DNA of 64,000 nt from Pseudocercospora fijiensis CIRAD86. Its lineage: Eukaryota; Ascomycota; Dothideomycetes; Mycosphaerellales; Mycosphaerellaceae. Both the position numbers and the translations under genes were made by a program. The stretch lies in the NCBI RefSeq assembly GCF_000340215.1, contig NW_006921533.1, positions 7,479,671 to 7,543,670 on the forward strand. The letters run 5' to 3'. This document shows, piece after piece, positions 35,246 through 47,200 of this stretch. The first letter of the stretch is position 1. Every line of letters begins with the position of its first letter. The notes below the pieces were generated by a model. The model saw only the letters and a list, made by a program, of their open reading frames with translations. It did not search any database and was not told the origin of the DNA.

Positions 35246-36736
35246 ATGATGGAAATCCACAGACCTGACGGAAGCTTCATTTGCGACGACATCAGCACCG
35301 CCAATGGCATCCCAGATCGTTCGAAATTTGACACCGAGCACACGATCAGGTACATATGGAAACATCTACGACTCCCAGAATCCAATTTACGGTTCTCGCT
35401 GCCAGGTAAAACTGCTGCGCTTCCTTCTTCATTCAAGATCGGACACCTTGCTCAAGCCTCGATCGCTCTTTCAGCGCTGGCCGCTGCGTCAATAGATTCT
35501 CTGCACAACAACGCTCCGGCGAGAGAAGTGAGCGTACCGCTGAAGCATGCTGGCGTTGAGTTCGACTCTGAAAAGCACTATGTTCTTGATGGCCAACCGG
35601 CGGAGAGTGGCTGGGGTCCTCTCGGTGGACTGCATCAAACAGCAGATGGCTACATCCGTATGCACGACTCGTTTCCCAATCATCGCAAAGCGGCTTGCGA
35701 CCTGCTTGGTCTGAACGAGCAGACTGCGACGCGAGCAGATGTTGTCGAGAAGCTGAAGCATTGGCGAGCGCTGGACATCGAAGATGCTGCGATGAACCAC
35801 AAAGCTGTGATTTACGCGCTTCGGTCTTATCAGGAATGGGATCGTCTACCTCAAGCGACAGCTGTGCCGAAATGCCCAATCGCCATTCGCAAGATCAATG
35901 ATGAAGGTCCGAAAGGCCTGCCGGAGCACATGCCGAAGAACGCCGATCGCTGTCTACGAGGCCTGAGAGTCTTGGAATTCACCAGAGTCATCGCGGGACC
36001 AGTAGCCGGTAAGACACTTGCCGCACATGGCGCTGATGTTCTCTGGGTGACGTCGCCAAACCTCCCTTCGCAGCCAGCCTTGGACATTGACGTTCAGAGA
36101 GGCAAGAGAACGATTCGGCTGGATTTGAACGAGCCTAAAGACCGGGGAACAGTACATCAGCTTATCAAGGATGCTGATGTCTTCCTTCAGAGCTACAGAC
36201 CTGGCTCTTTCGCAGCCAAAAATTTAGGCCCCGCAGATCTCGCCAAGCTGCGCCCAGGGATCATATACGCCAGTCTGAATGCTTGGGGCGACGAAGGGCC
36301 GTGGGCTCACAACCGAGGGTTTGATAGCATAGTTCAAACTGTTTCTGGGATGAATGTTAGCGAGGCAGAACATTTCGGCACTTCACCTGCTAAAGCGATG
36401 CCTGCTCAAGCGCTTGATCACGCAGGTGGATACCTTCTCGCGACCGGCATCTCGGCTGCGTTGTACAAGAGAGCTACAGAAGGTGGTAGCTGGGAGGTCA
36501 GCGTGAGTCTGGCGGGTGTGATGAAGTATCTCAGAAGTCTTGGACAGCATCCTGGTCGTAGTGGTTTTGAATGTGATGGGTTGGGGGAGGGAGATCTGGA
36601 AAACTTTCTTGAAGAGCGGAAGACGGGATTTGGAACGTTGAGAGCCGTAAGTCATTCGGCGCAGGTGGAGGGTAAAATGCCGGGATGGGATGTGATGCCG
36701 AAACCTCTGGGTACTGATGAGGCACGGTGGCTATAA
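35246..36736 (+). CDS. CoA-transferase family III (CaiB/BaiF-type) protein
   Basis: A single-exon frame of 496 codons. From about residue 237 the family III signature begins: RGLRVLEFTRVIAGPVAGKTLA followed by GADVLWV. Then come the RGKRTIRLDL segment and the DADVFLQSYRPG segment near residue 310, both typical of CaiB/BaiF enzymes such as formyl-CoA, carnitine-CoA and racemase-type members. A DHAGGYLLA stretch lies near 390 and probably carries the acidic residue that in this family forms the acyl-aspartyl intermediate. The family moves CoA between organic acids. The substrate cannot be told from sequence. The N-terminal 230 residues look like a degenerate first half, as is common in fungal members. 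Two adjacent Met codons at the start make either possible. No targeting signal is obvious. Confidence 0.88.
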   Translation: MMEIHRPDGSFICDDISTANGIPDRSKFDTEHTIRYIWKHLRLPESNLRFSLPGKTAALPSSFKIGHLAQASIALSALAAASIDSLHNNAPAREVSVPLKHAGVEFDSEKHYVLDGQPAESGWGPLGGLHQTADGYIRMHDSFPNHRKAACDLLGLNEQTATRADVVEKLKHWRALDIEDAAMNHKAVIYALRSYQEWDRLPQATAVPKCPIAIRKINDEGPKGLPEHMPKNADRCLRGLRVLEFTRVIAGPVAGKTLAAHGADVLWVTSPNLPSQPALDIDVQRGKRTIRLDLNEPKDRGTVHQLIKDADVFLQSYRPGSFAAKNLGPADLAKLRPGIIYASLNAWGDEGPWAHNRGFDSIVQTVSGMNVSEAEHFGTSPAKAMPAQALDHAGGYLLATGISAALYKRATEGGSWEVSVSLAGVMKYLRSLGQHPGRSGFECDGLGEGDLENFLEERKTGFGTLRAVSHSAQVEGKMPGWDVMPKPLGTDEARWL

Positions 36737-36802
36737 CGTAGAAACGCAGATTCATTCTCCATACCTTCTTCGAAGCGTTAGTCGGCGTGAATTAACAGTC
36801 GT

Positions 36803-37411
36803 CTAGATCTTCCCAGCTTCCTGCAGTTTTCGCCTTTCCTCATCCTTGAGTTCGCGCTTCTCATCACTCAAATCGTCACCTACACCCTTCGCAAAATCAT
36901 TCGCTTCCCACCATCCCTCTTCATCCGCCTCACCCTCACAAAACTCTTCAAACTCCATATTCGCGATGTCCAGGTTACACCACATGCTGTAAGCACCAGA
37001 CCATGGTATGCGGACTTTGTCAAAGTTATTCATAAATTTGTCGTCTTCACCAAAATGGCGCTGTGCCAGGATGACCGTCTCATCTGTAATACCTTGGTCA
37101 TCCAGTATAAGAAAGAGACTCGGCTCTTCGCGTTCGCTTGTTTTCGCGGCATCGATGCAGAAAGCTTCAACATCTCCTATGCTTAGTCCAGACCAGGGAC
37201 TTTCCAAGTTATCTTCGGTGAAGTGGCCCGGCTCCATGGGCTCGACGCCATCCTGGTAACGTTCTCCCACCTCATAGGCATTCCTCGAATCTACGACTGA
37301 AAAGCGCGCTCCAGATTCGAATTCCCAGTCGTGAACATCAAGTAAGAATCTGTTGAGACTTTTGAAGTCTGCGCTGGAGGCTGTTACGAAGACTGGGCCG
37401 GACTTGGACAT
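36803..37411 (-). CDS. Small acidic protein, possibly DUF6924-type
   Basis: A 202-codon frame, strongly acidic, converging with the CoA-transferase gene (66 bp between stop codons). The start MSKSGPVFVTASSADFKSL and the central Asp/Trp-containing segments remind me of the fungal DUF6924 family of unknown function, but I name this from memory only. The C-terminus is a charged helix. There is no signal peptide or membrane segment. Codon use and the consistent single frame support a real gene. Confidence 0.65.
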   Translation of the reverse strand: MSKSGPVFVTASSADFKSLNRFLLDVHDWEFESGARFSVVDSRNAYEVGERYQDGVEPMEPGHFTEDNLESPWSGLSIGDVEAFCIDAAKTSEREEPSLFLILDDQGITDETVILAQRHFGEDDKFMNNFDKVRIPWSGAYSMWCNLDIANMEFEEFCEGEADEEGWWEANDFAKGVGDDLSDEKRELKDEERRKLQEAGKI

Positions 37412-37975
37412 CTTGTGTGCGTGGAGGATTCAGGAGCTGAGTATGAGGTTCTGCGCTTTTCATATGAACGACAGGTCTGACCGTATGCATCGCCACGCAG
37501 GATCTGGTGCCTAATGCACCCCACGCTTTACTCGGCACACACAGATCCTTCCTCTTGCTGCCTTGGAGTCTTTCCTTGTTTCACAGCGCATCAATTCTCT
37601 ATCGTGCTCTTGCAATGCCAATGCCTAGGCCCACGGCGTTCTCGTGGCACACAACATGATATGGTCTGCTCTTGGCTCATATTCTCGGTATGCCGGTGGA
37701 TATTCTCTCATCATTGCAGCCAGGTGCTTCTGTCAAGACGGAGCGGCTTTGGTGCTGTCGCTCGACGCTTCGGGTCTGAGTACGCGGTCAGTTGTCTTCT
37801 GCGGCATGAATTCTGCATTCTCGTGCTCTTCACAAGACAACGACATGATCGAACGCGTCCTTGTGATGTTTGTGGAAGCGGAGGCTGCGGCCGGTGCCAA
37901 GAGATGGGCTCACAGTAGTAGGGGGACGGAGCTCCATACACACCAGATTGTTAATGGAGGTTTAGCTTTACTTTA
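37412..37975. other. Gene-free flank up to the RIP border
   Basis: Overlapping plus-strand frames (37,514-37,976) show no recognisable protein features. RIP-type sequence begins abruptly at about 37,976. Confidence 0.5.
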
Positions 37976-38087
37976 GTCTATTGTCGCTTCCTATTATTGC
38001 GCCTTCCTTACTAACCTTACTATGCCTATTATCGCGATAAACCTCACTTAGACTCGCTATACTTTCGCGCCTTACCTCGCAATATTC

Positions 38088-38146
38088 TTCTTCTATCGAT
38101 ACCGATAGCGATAGCGATACCGATACCGATACCGATACCGATAGTA
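38088..38146. repeat. (CGATAS)n hexanucleotide array
   Basis: About nine units alternating CGATAG and CGATAC at the beginning of a RIP block. Confidence 0.8.
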
Positions 38147-38329
38147 GTAGCCGCTATAACTAGTATTCCGCGAGACCTTATTCTTAGCGTAGCTTTAGCA
38201 GCTTTAGCTTCTTTACTAGTAGCGTACTTACTAGTAAGAGGAGGAGAATATTTATCGTAAGTCGCGAAGCGTATCGCTATAGACTCGCTACTAACTCGCT
38301 CTAGACTTCGACGTCCTACGACTATAAAT

Positions 38330-38970
38330 ACCTACGATTTCTAGTATTGTAGCGCGTAGATATAGTAAGAGCTACTCGATTAAATAGCGATACCGGATAA
38401 GAAGAAGGCGGTATTAAATAGACTATAGAAATGTAAGGCTACTAGACTTATTATAGAAACGGACTCTAGCAAGCTTATACTAGCGCTATACTACTACTAT
38501 ATACGCTCTAATAACTTTGAGTATCGTATACTTAATGCTAGGGGCGAGCGTGTCTACGCTTATTATAACTTAAAGTATAAGGGCAAGTCTAACTATACGG
38601 CTAGTATAGAAGAGGTTAAAGAAGACGATAGAAACAGCGAGCTAGCCGCGATATAAGCGCGAGTCGAGGCCGTAGAGGCAAAGAATACTAAACTAGAGGC
38701 AAAGATTAAGGCATTAGAAGCTAGGTTCGATAAGTTAGAAGGATATTGCCTCTCGTAGTTTAAATAGCTTAAGAATAAGGCTATTATTAAGTCTAAGGAT
38801 ATGTATACTATTTAGAAGGAGCTATAGCTAAATACGACTCGCTAGCCGCTAGTAGAAGATGTTTAAGTTAGAGGTCGAGGTCTTAGAGATAGTAAAGAAG
38901 AAGTGCAAGTCTACTACGAGTCTACTACGAGTCTACTATTCTATCTCTTCTTCTTTAGTCGTTAACTGCG
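38330..38970 (+). pseudogene. RIP-degraded gene with former Cys cluster and coiled coil
   Basis: The plus strand reads as ALYYYYIRSNNFEYRILNAR, then GERVYAYYNLKYKGKSN and a coiled coil with KNTKLEAKIKALEARFDKLE. Most Tyr in the first part sit where TGC/TGT Cys would become TAC/TAT under RIP, so a zinc-binding Cys cluster is likely. Stops are at likely Gln and Trp sites. A 21-bp repeat (GCTATTAGCCTMTCYRCC-like) follows at about 38,990-39,065. I do not recognise the family with certainty. Confidence 0.45.
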
Positions 38971-39099
38971 CTTTGTCTTTTTAGCCTCTCCGCCGCTATT
39001 AGCCTCTCCGCCGCTATTAGCCTATCTACCGCTATTAGCCTATCTACCGCTATTAGCCTATCTATTAGTAGGTTGCTAATCGCTCGGCCCTTTCGGAGT

Positions 39100-40048
39100 A
39101 GGCGTACCTCGCGGTACACTCGCGGTAGTATCGCCGCTTAAGTTAATTATCTCGGGCGGCTAATTCGTATCGATAACCTTCTTAGTTTATAGCTTTTCTT
39201 TCTTAATCTTAATACTATTAACTACCTTTTACTAACTCGCTATATTACTCGTGCTAGTACTCGTAGTAATAGTACTTAACCGATGTTTCCGCTTTTATTG
39301 TTACTACTTCTCCTACTTAGTCTAGATATAGAGCTTAATCTCGTAGACTAATAATAACTTTGTTGCTAGTTTGTAGACCGTTAAAGCCTATCTAAGTAAT
39401 CGAAGCGCCTTGCTTACTAGCTTCTCTAGTTGATTAGTTATATTATTAAAGTCTATATAGAGGAAGTAGTTAAAATAGTCCTAGGTCCGATCGATACTAC
39501 TATCTAGTAGCTCGTAGGCGTTAATCCGGTCGACAATCTAGTCTATAAACGTTATCTCGGCTTCGAGGAATTCTTAGTTAGACTAAGCATCCGTAATAGT
39601 AGTATATAGGTTAGGTTTACTATAGAACTATATCTTAGTTGTACTCGTAAGCTTAACTTCTATATACTAAGTATAGATTAAATAGCGGCAATAGTATCCC
39701 TATACTTTAAGGTCCGATAAAGCTAAAGCTAAAGCTAAAGTAGGTATTAGTAGACGTTGCGAGAGGCTCCGAGATTTAGTATTTAGTATTCGAGTTGCTA
39801 GCTTATACTAACTAGCAGCATTGCGTACAGCATTAGCCGCCTTAGGTATAGAGGGGAACGCATTAAAGCCTCGTACTATACTCGCGGAGCTACTCGTAGC
39901 GGCGGCTACTAATTGCTCGCGAACAAATTGCTCGCTTAGTAGATCGGGATTAAGAAGGCCGCATTATAAACAGAATCGGTATTTACTATATATCTTTGCA
40001 TAGTCGACGCCTAATTTAGTATAATAGGTGCCCTAATTAGTAGCTATT
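39100..40048 (-). pseudogene. RIP-degraded minus-strand coding stretch beside the LTR element
   Basis: On the minus strand, from about 40,048 down, protein-like reading can be followed (LGVDYAKIYSKYRF, then LLNPDLLSEQFVREQLVAAA) with stops at Gln/Trp sites. From about 39,600 to 39,100 it continues with acidic and Lys-rich pieces. It touches the left target-site duplication of the LTR element, so it may be part of the sequence the element jumped into. No family was recognised. Confidence 0.35.
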
Positions 40049-40053
40049 ATTAG

Positions 40054-40332
40054 TAAAGGACGGAAACCAAAACTACTACTACTACTAGTAGTAATAGTAT
40101 AGGCCACCGAGGGTAATATAACCTATAGCAATATAGGCAGCCCTGTTTAGTATAATAGGATAACAAGACGGTTGCTTAGGCTAATAACTAGAGCCCTACA
40201 ATATAGGCATTATAGAAGTGTAATATAAACAATATGCTATACGAGGTTAGTACTCTATCTATAATATAGAAGGAGGCCTCTTATATAGGCTTAAAACTTA
40301 GCCTAGGTGTGTAGGCCCGGTTACTAGCTAAT
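40054..40332 (-). repeat. 3' LTR (left copy)
   Basis: The 279 bp match the right copy with ten differences, every one a CpA/TpA or TpG/TpA transition. On the plus strand it begins TAAAGGACGG and ends TACTAGCTAAT. Confidence 0.93.
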
Positions 40333-40333
40333 A

Positions 40334-40349
40334 TCCCTCCCTTTCTTCG
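40334..40349 (-). promoter_or_regulatory. Polypurine tract of the LTR element
   Basis: On the minus strand this reads as an unbroken run of A and G next to the 3' LTR. That is the position and composition of the primer site for plus-strand DNA synthesis in retrotransposons. Confidence 0.8.
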
Positions 40350-40444
40350 TGTCTAACTAGACACGCTTTATATTATGCGCTTAAAACAAACAGTTATATA
40401 GTAACCTTAGGCATCTTAGCTAAGGCTATCTTTTAGAGACTCCG

Positions 40445-40469
40445 CAATAACACCCCCGGGGTAGCATTG
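40445..40469. repeat. Palindromic box A (after third frame)
   Basis: The core CCCCCGGGG is flanked by CAATAACA on the left and TAGCATTG on the right, so the outer arms are inverted copies. It lies just past the end of the third frame. Confidence 0.85.
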
Positions 40470-40489
40470 CTCCTAGATTCTATTAATAT

Positions 40490-43283
40490 GCAAAAACAAC
40501 TTCCTAAGCATCTAATCTACTACGCTAACTTACTACTGCTTTAATATACCGTAATCCTTACTAGTAATAACCTTATTAGCTAGTCGATTCTCCTAAACTC
40601 CTCCGTAGGTATTAAAGCTATTAGCGCTAAAGTACTCTGCCTCGAAGTAAGCTTAATTAACGAGGAGGTTAGTAGCCTTATCCTATATAGCCTTCTCCTA
40701 CTCGCGTAGATAGTCCTTAAGCTCCTCCTTACTAAACTAGAGGACTTGTTTAACCTCGTTCTAAATAACGCAACTTAACTAAGGAATTCTACTAACTAGG
40801 GTATCGGAAATGTAACTAAGGCCTTCGACTAAGATAGCGGTAGGGAAGGCGAACGGCACGAAGGTATTAGAACCTAGAAGGGCGGTTAGATTGTAGTACG
40901 CCTTAGCAACCCTAGCGACGGTTAAGTTATCGTAGCCCTTAATCTTAGTGCCGTCGATAATACGAGAGTAGCCTAGGTCGATTGATATACGGTCGCTCTC
41001 GGGCTTTAGGTTACTATACGGAAGGTATAGCATCTAAACAGAGACTTCGCATTCCTTTAGAGGGTTAAGGATCTACTAAGCTACCTCGCCTTCGTTAGGC
41101 TAACTATCGAATATATAGCCGAGGTCGTCGTTAGTAAGGTACTTATTAGTAAGCTTGCTAATCTTGTTTAGTAGAACTAGGCTACGGGTATTAAGCTTCT
41201 TAACCTAGTTCTCGAAGACCTCTAGTTCGTATATGCCCTCGACGACAGTTAAATAGGCAGTCTTATCTTTAGATATAAGAGAAACCTTAATACGCAGATA
41301 GCTAGCACCCTTACTAGCTACGAGCTTAACTATATCCTATCCGAGACGAGAAGTCTCCTTAGCAGAGCAGTTCTTATAACCGCTATTACCTACCTTAAAG
41401 TACTTAGTAGGCTTAGGGACGGAGATAAGCTTATATACGTAATTAGGTCGAAGGGTAACAGCTAAGAGCTATAAGGCGGGATACTAACGGACGATTTAGT
41501 TGCTTACTCTATAGGTTTAAAGAGCATTGCGGCCTTCCTACTTAGACTTAGGCAGTTTACGTATATGCTAAAAGAATATACGAAACTCCTCCTATATTAG
41601 GTCGACGATAAGAGGAAGGTACGCTCTACGAGGCGACTATATCTAACCGAAGACTCGAGGGAAGATAGCATTACTAGTCTAACGAAAGCGGTCGAAGGAG
41701 GTACCTTATCCGAGAATACTAGTAATTAACTTATAGCGACGCTTAGTTAGCGTAAGATCGCGAGTAATAGTGCTAGTAGGGTTAAATACGTAGAGTCCTA
41801 GGGAGGTCGGGGCGGTAGTAGGACGTCTAGGAAACTAGTTAGTATAACTAGTCTTAAGGGTAGTAAAGGCATCCTAATTAGCAACCTCGCGACTAATCTT
41901 TAATAGGCGACCGACAAGGACGCTCGCCTTAGCACTAGTATAGAGACTATAGACCTTAGCAGCCTTCTTAATATAGTTAGCATATATAGTAAACCGCTCC
42001 TTACCTAGCTTACTAAGGTCGTCGAGCTATTAATAGATAGATAGGGCGGTAGGAGCTTTGCCTATATCGGCTTTAGGAACTATATCGATATTAGTAATAA
42101 GGTGCGTAATAGAGTCGCCCTTATAAGAACTATAGATGTTCTTAGTTAATAGGATCGGCGAGAGGCCTCTATTTCTACGCTCGCTAAAGGAGCCTTCGAA
42201 GGAGACATCTTCTAGTAGTATATCTAGTATATTAACATTCGAGTTACTATAGTTAGTACTATAGTTAGTACTATAGTCGGTACTAGAAGGAGTGCTATAC
42301 TTCTTAGTAGCCTTACGGAGGGCCTAGCGAGCATGTAATGCCTTCTTACGCGCTACTTCGGCCTTAGCGCGCTCGTCTTAAACTTCTTAAAGGACCTTAC
42401 GGTTGCGGGTCGAGCGACGATCTTTAGCCTATATTTCTATAGCGAGCGTAAGACTAGTAGCCGTATTAGCCTCGGTTTCTAGGCGAAGAGCCTTACGTTT
42501 AAGGACATTAACGATAGGAGCCTCTTAACCTTTAATAATAAAGCCTATACTATTAATGCGATAGCCCTTCTCTTTTAGTAGATCCTTAGTTGTCTATACG
42601 TTAAGATCGACCTAGGCAATCGCATCGTAGTGCTTCTTCTAGTAGGCTATCGTAAAGTCGTTAAGCGCAAAGGACAAGTTAAGTAATTGCTTACCTACCT
42701 TCTTACTAGCGGTAGATACGCGATAGATTATAGTACGGGAAAGGTGTTCGGCGCCTTAACGACGGACCTTATATTTATTAACGAACGAAGAGACCTGCTT
42801 AGTACGCTCTTGTCTACTATAGGCGAAGTTAATAAGGCTCTTAGGAAGACTGCTTAGTCCTCCCTAGTATTCGAAGGCCTAGTCGAGGGTCTTAAAGCGT
42901 AAGCGAATCTAGGTACCGGCTATCTCGAGGCTATAGACGATAGGAAAGGCTTGTTCGATATCTATATCGTTAAGAACCTCGCGCTTAAAGATACGCTTAC
43001 CGATAGACTAACGTAAGTTATTTATACCGTACGTAACTAAGATAGCAGCCTTCTTAATATTCCTATTAATAACGCGTAGTAGGGTGCGAGCGTTCTAGAT
43101 CTTCTCTTAAGGGTCTTTAAGGGCGGTAACGATCTAGAAGCAGTGCTTAAGGCTAGTTGTAGTAGCTAAGGCGCTATCGGATAGGGCTTCGATCGGAACT
43201 AGGGCGGCTAGGCTTAGGTTAATAGGGGCAGGTAGGTCGTTGCTACTACTAGCGCCTAGCGGATTCGGGGCGCCGGAAGACAT
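40490..43283 (-). pseudogene. Third frame of the LTR element, unknown protein in env position
   Basis: From the ATG at 43,283 the minus strand can be read for roughly 900 codons, opening MSSGAPNPLGASSSNDLPAP. Stops lie at Gln and Trp sites. The protein was basic, with Lys/Arg-rich helical stretches in the middle (near 42,300-42,480), and lacks a signal peptide or a clear membrane anchor. Its position after integrase is where an env gene sits in some Ty3/Gypsy elements, but the features do not support an envelope protein. Two stretches remain open for over 60 codons (43,343-43,134 and 41,033-40,779). I recognise no family. I checked the frame only by eye, so a shift inside is possible. Confidence 0.6.
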
Positions 43284-43700
43284 AGTCGACCGAAGCGGAA
43301 GTAGGTTGTAAACGAGTTTGCAAGTATATTCGTTGCTTAACAATAATAATTAAAGGGTTTAGATAGAAGGGGGGGGTAGTTAGGCAGTAGCGAGTTAGTT
43401 AGTAATCGAGTAGAAGAAGGAGCTTAGGAGGCTCGCTTTAAATATAGTGCGAAGGTAACGTAGTCCGTATATTCCGCGCTAGTAAAGCAAACGGATAACG
43501 GCTATATATAAAAGTAAAGCTATATATAAGACTTCTTTGTTATTAGGGCAGGCTAAAGTTTAACAATCGATCTAGCTAATTGCTAGTAGCGACTATGCGC
43601 CTTTGCTAACCTTTAGCTATCGTAGATTCTCGCGCACTCGAAATGTAACTAGTTAGTTCGAGTCCTTAGCAGAAATCTATAGTAGTAAAGCTAGCGGGAC

Positions 43701-43725
43701 TAATAATACCCCCGGGGTAGCATTA
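43701..43725. repeat. Palindromic box B (before third frame)
   Basis: TAATAATA, then CCCCCGGGG, then TAGCATTA. It lies about 420 bp upstream of the third frame's start codon. Confidence 0.88.
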
Positions 43726-44006
43726 GCTTTTCTCTAGAGATGCTCGGTAACGAGGAGCAAGTCGCCTAGGCCTAGTATAGCTAATTCGTTAGTACGTTAG
43801 CCTATAGCACTACCGTTATAGATGCAGTATTACCTTTTATATTAGCAAGCACGTAAAGGTAGTCTATACGTTTACCTTCTTCCTTCTTCCTTCTTCTAAA
43901 CGCTAAGCTTAATAGCCTAAGGTCCCTATTCTTAGAGGCTATCGGCCTAGGTTGCTATGTCTATCTAAGAGCTAGGAAGGGAGAGGGTTAGGTTCGGCTA
44001 TTTTCC

Positions 44007-44031
44007 TAATGCTACCCCCGGGGTATTATTA
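44007..44031. repeat. Palindromic box C (after pol), inverted
   Basis: TAATGCTA, then CCCCCGGGG, then TATTATTA. Its arms match the reverse complement of box B. The palindrome here extends outward through TTTTCC / GGAAAA, giving arms of about 18 bp. Confidence 0.88.
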
Positions 44032-44289
44032 GGAAAACACGCCTCGTATAGTTCTATCTAAGGAAACAAGAGCAAAGGAATAAAGTTATAGCAATATTAA
44101 TTGAAGTAAAGGCAAAGTAAAGGACAATAATAAGATAAACTAAAAGCAACAAACGAGAGTATAAATATTAGTAGGAACGGTTAATAGGTAAGGACTAAAG
44201 GTATAGGGCGGCACTGCATTAACAGCGCGGAAAACGATTAACAAGAGCGAGGAAGCAACGTAGCAGAGGTAGATAGAGGCAAGGAAGAG

Positions 44290-47200
44290 TAAGCAATTAT
44301 TTAGTCTCGGGGTCGGGGTCGTTTAATACCTATAATTCTAGGCGGTCTTCGTCGCTAGACTAGTCGAGTTCCTCCTCGGAGTTAGAGTTAGATAGCTAGA
44401 AGTCTAGTTTACTATCGGAATTAATATCGGAAATGCTCTGCGCGCAATTAATACGTATATAACCCTCCCTTTGTTTATAAGTTATTCCTAATAGCTTACT
44501 AAGACGGATCTAGGGATACGTATAGTTGTTAGGTAGAATAGGATCTATAATCGCGGTAGGATCCTCCTCTCGATAGGTATCTAAGGTCGGTAGAGGATCT
44601 ATAGAGGCATTAACTTCCTCCTTAGTTAGGGGAGGGCGGGTAGGCTCCCTTAATTCGATAATCTTTTTTAGGTTAGCCCGGGGGTGCGAGTGCTTTAAGG
44701 TAGCACTATTAAGTTCCTAAAGACGGTACGTAGAACTATCGTAAAGGACCTCCTACACTCTATAAGGCCCTTTCTATTTAAAGGCTAGCTTATAGAAGTA
44801 ACTATATTCTAGCTCCGATTAGTATAGGAGGACTATATCGCTAACCTTTAGAGGCTCCTAGTTAATAGTATTATAGTCGTCGAAATACTACTTAGTCTCC
44901 TCGCGAAGGCGACGTTGCCGAGTAAGTCCCTCCTAAGAAGTAGTAGTTATATCCTTAAGAGCCTTAGCGCGTAGGGCAAGGAGATCTGCCCTAGTACGAA
45001 CAGACCCCTAATCGTAAACGCTATACGTGCAATAGGACAACTCAATAGGAAGAACGGCGTCCCTCCTAATTATAAGCTCTACTAGCGTAAGTCTAGTCGT
45101 ATCGATAATAGTAGTTCGATCCGCCTAGAGAAGGGCTAGAACGCGGGTAGAGATAGGAACGGACCTGTCCCCTCTATTAGTTATCTTAGACAGGGCATCA
45201 ATTAAAGACCGATAGCTACGCTTAATAATAGCATTCGACTAGGGATAGTATAGGGAGATACGAACGTTCCTCGCCCTATATAAAACAAGTAGTGCTTAAA
45301 CTTCTTTAGCTATATTATTCGTAGCGTTGTCTAAGATAATCTCGTAAGGTGTTCCCTAGCGGCAAAACAGATCCTTAAACAGGAAGGTAGCTATATTACG
45401 AGTATTAATAGCGCCGTAGCCCTTATAGAAATAATAGGCCTCCGGCTATCGAGAAAGACCTTCCCGAATAATATAGAGGCTGTTATTCCGGCTTAGATAA
45501 ACCCTATTACCGTACTATCGCTTACTAACTAATTAGGTAGCGGGGATACGTAGCTCGCCTAGCCGACGGTAGCTATTCCTAAAATTGCACTTAGGACAGC
45601 TCTTATAGTAGCGAGAGACATTAGCCTATACGCTATCCTACTAGTACCGCCGACGAAGGATATCGAAGGTGCCCTCCGCCGCCTAGTAGCCGAGCTTATC
45701 GTAAACGGAACGAAGGATCTCTTATCGGACTACTAGGTCGTTAATAATACGCTAGAGAGGTATATTAACTATCGCTTATCGCTAAAGGATTCGATCTTTA
45801 ACTAGGAATCGGCGAGAATAGCGAATAACCCGACGGTATTAACTCTTTAATAGGCTAGGCGCTTTCTTCGCATAGGTTAGGAAGTAGGCGATATAATAGG
45901 AGTCGTCGGAGTAGACCCTATTAAGGATATTATCCCTCTCCGGTTTATCCGCCTTAGCTTTAGCCTAGTCGTTATCGTTAGTAGTAGGGCTCCCGTCGGG
46001 CTAGTTACTAGGTTAGTCGCTAGGTTAGTTATCGGTAGTAGGCCTAGTAATCGCTAGTATAGCATTAATATAGAAGGCAGCGAAGAAAGTGCAGTTAATT
46101 ACCGCATCGATATCCTCTTCTTCTATTATCTCGGCGATGTCCTCTTCTATAGCGGGCCTTCTAGAAAGGCTATCCGGTCTAGTATACTTCTTGCTAGGAA
46201 CGTAGAAGACATCGAAATCAAATAAATAGATCTAGGCAACCTACCGAGCTATCGTAGAGTTTAGTAGGTCGGAGGCTACACGGTTAAGTTAATAGACTAG
46301 CGTCTAAGCATCGATTTCTAAGCGAAAGAATATACTAAAGAGCTATAGTCGGAACTTCTTTAGAGCCTTATAGACTCTAAGGCATTCTCGCTTACTAGTA
46401 TCGTATCGGGCCTCGATCGGTTTCTATAGTCCGGAGTCGTACCTAATAGGATAACGTAAGGATAGCTCCTTACGGTTATACTATATTAGTATCTCGCTAT
46501 AGCCTTCCCCGCTCGAGTCGATAGTAACAATTATTAAACCCGCACCCTCTAAGTAGTTAATAGATGTTAGTATAGGTGCGCTAACGAGCGCCTTAGTTAC
46601 CGTATCCTTAGCCGCTTAGTAAACGGAGGTCTATTCGAATTTAGCATCCTTCTTAAGCAAGGCGTATAAGGGCTTATATACTAATACAAAGTTCTCGACC
46701 TAGATACGGAAGTAGGAAACTACTCTAAGCTAGGTTCGGACATCCTTCTAATAGGTAGGATCCGGCTAGGACACTATCTTTAGGACCCGTATATTATTAG
46801 GATAGCGGCCGTTCTTATTAGTTACAAACCCGACAATGTTTATTCGTTTGTATAGGAGCTAAAGCTTCTCCCTATACACTGTTAGGTTAGCTCGCTCTAG
46901 GTCGCAAAGGATACTATCGAGGTTCTAAATATATTCGAGAAAGAACCTGCGGATGCTAGGCTCTACTTCTTTATTATCGTACCTAGTTTTAGGGCCCTTA
47001 ATGCCGATGTCGTCGAGGAAAGGCATCGCTATATAGGAAATATAGGCCGCGAGGACTTAGTTTATAATACGAACGAACTGGGCTACGGAGTTAGTTGCCC
47101 CTTAGGGAAGGGTAGTTTGTCTATATAGCCTAAGAGGTGTCTCGAAACTAGTAAGGTCCCGGCTATTAGGGTAGAGAGGAATTTAGTCGTAGCCCGAGAA

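Noticed and set aside
40490..43283. Envelope gene call for the third frame
   Set aside because: No signal peptide, fusion-like stretch or membrane anchor could be seen, only its position suggests env.
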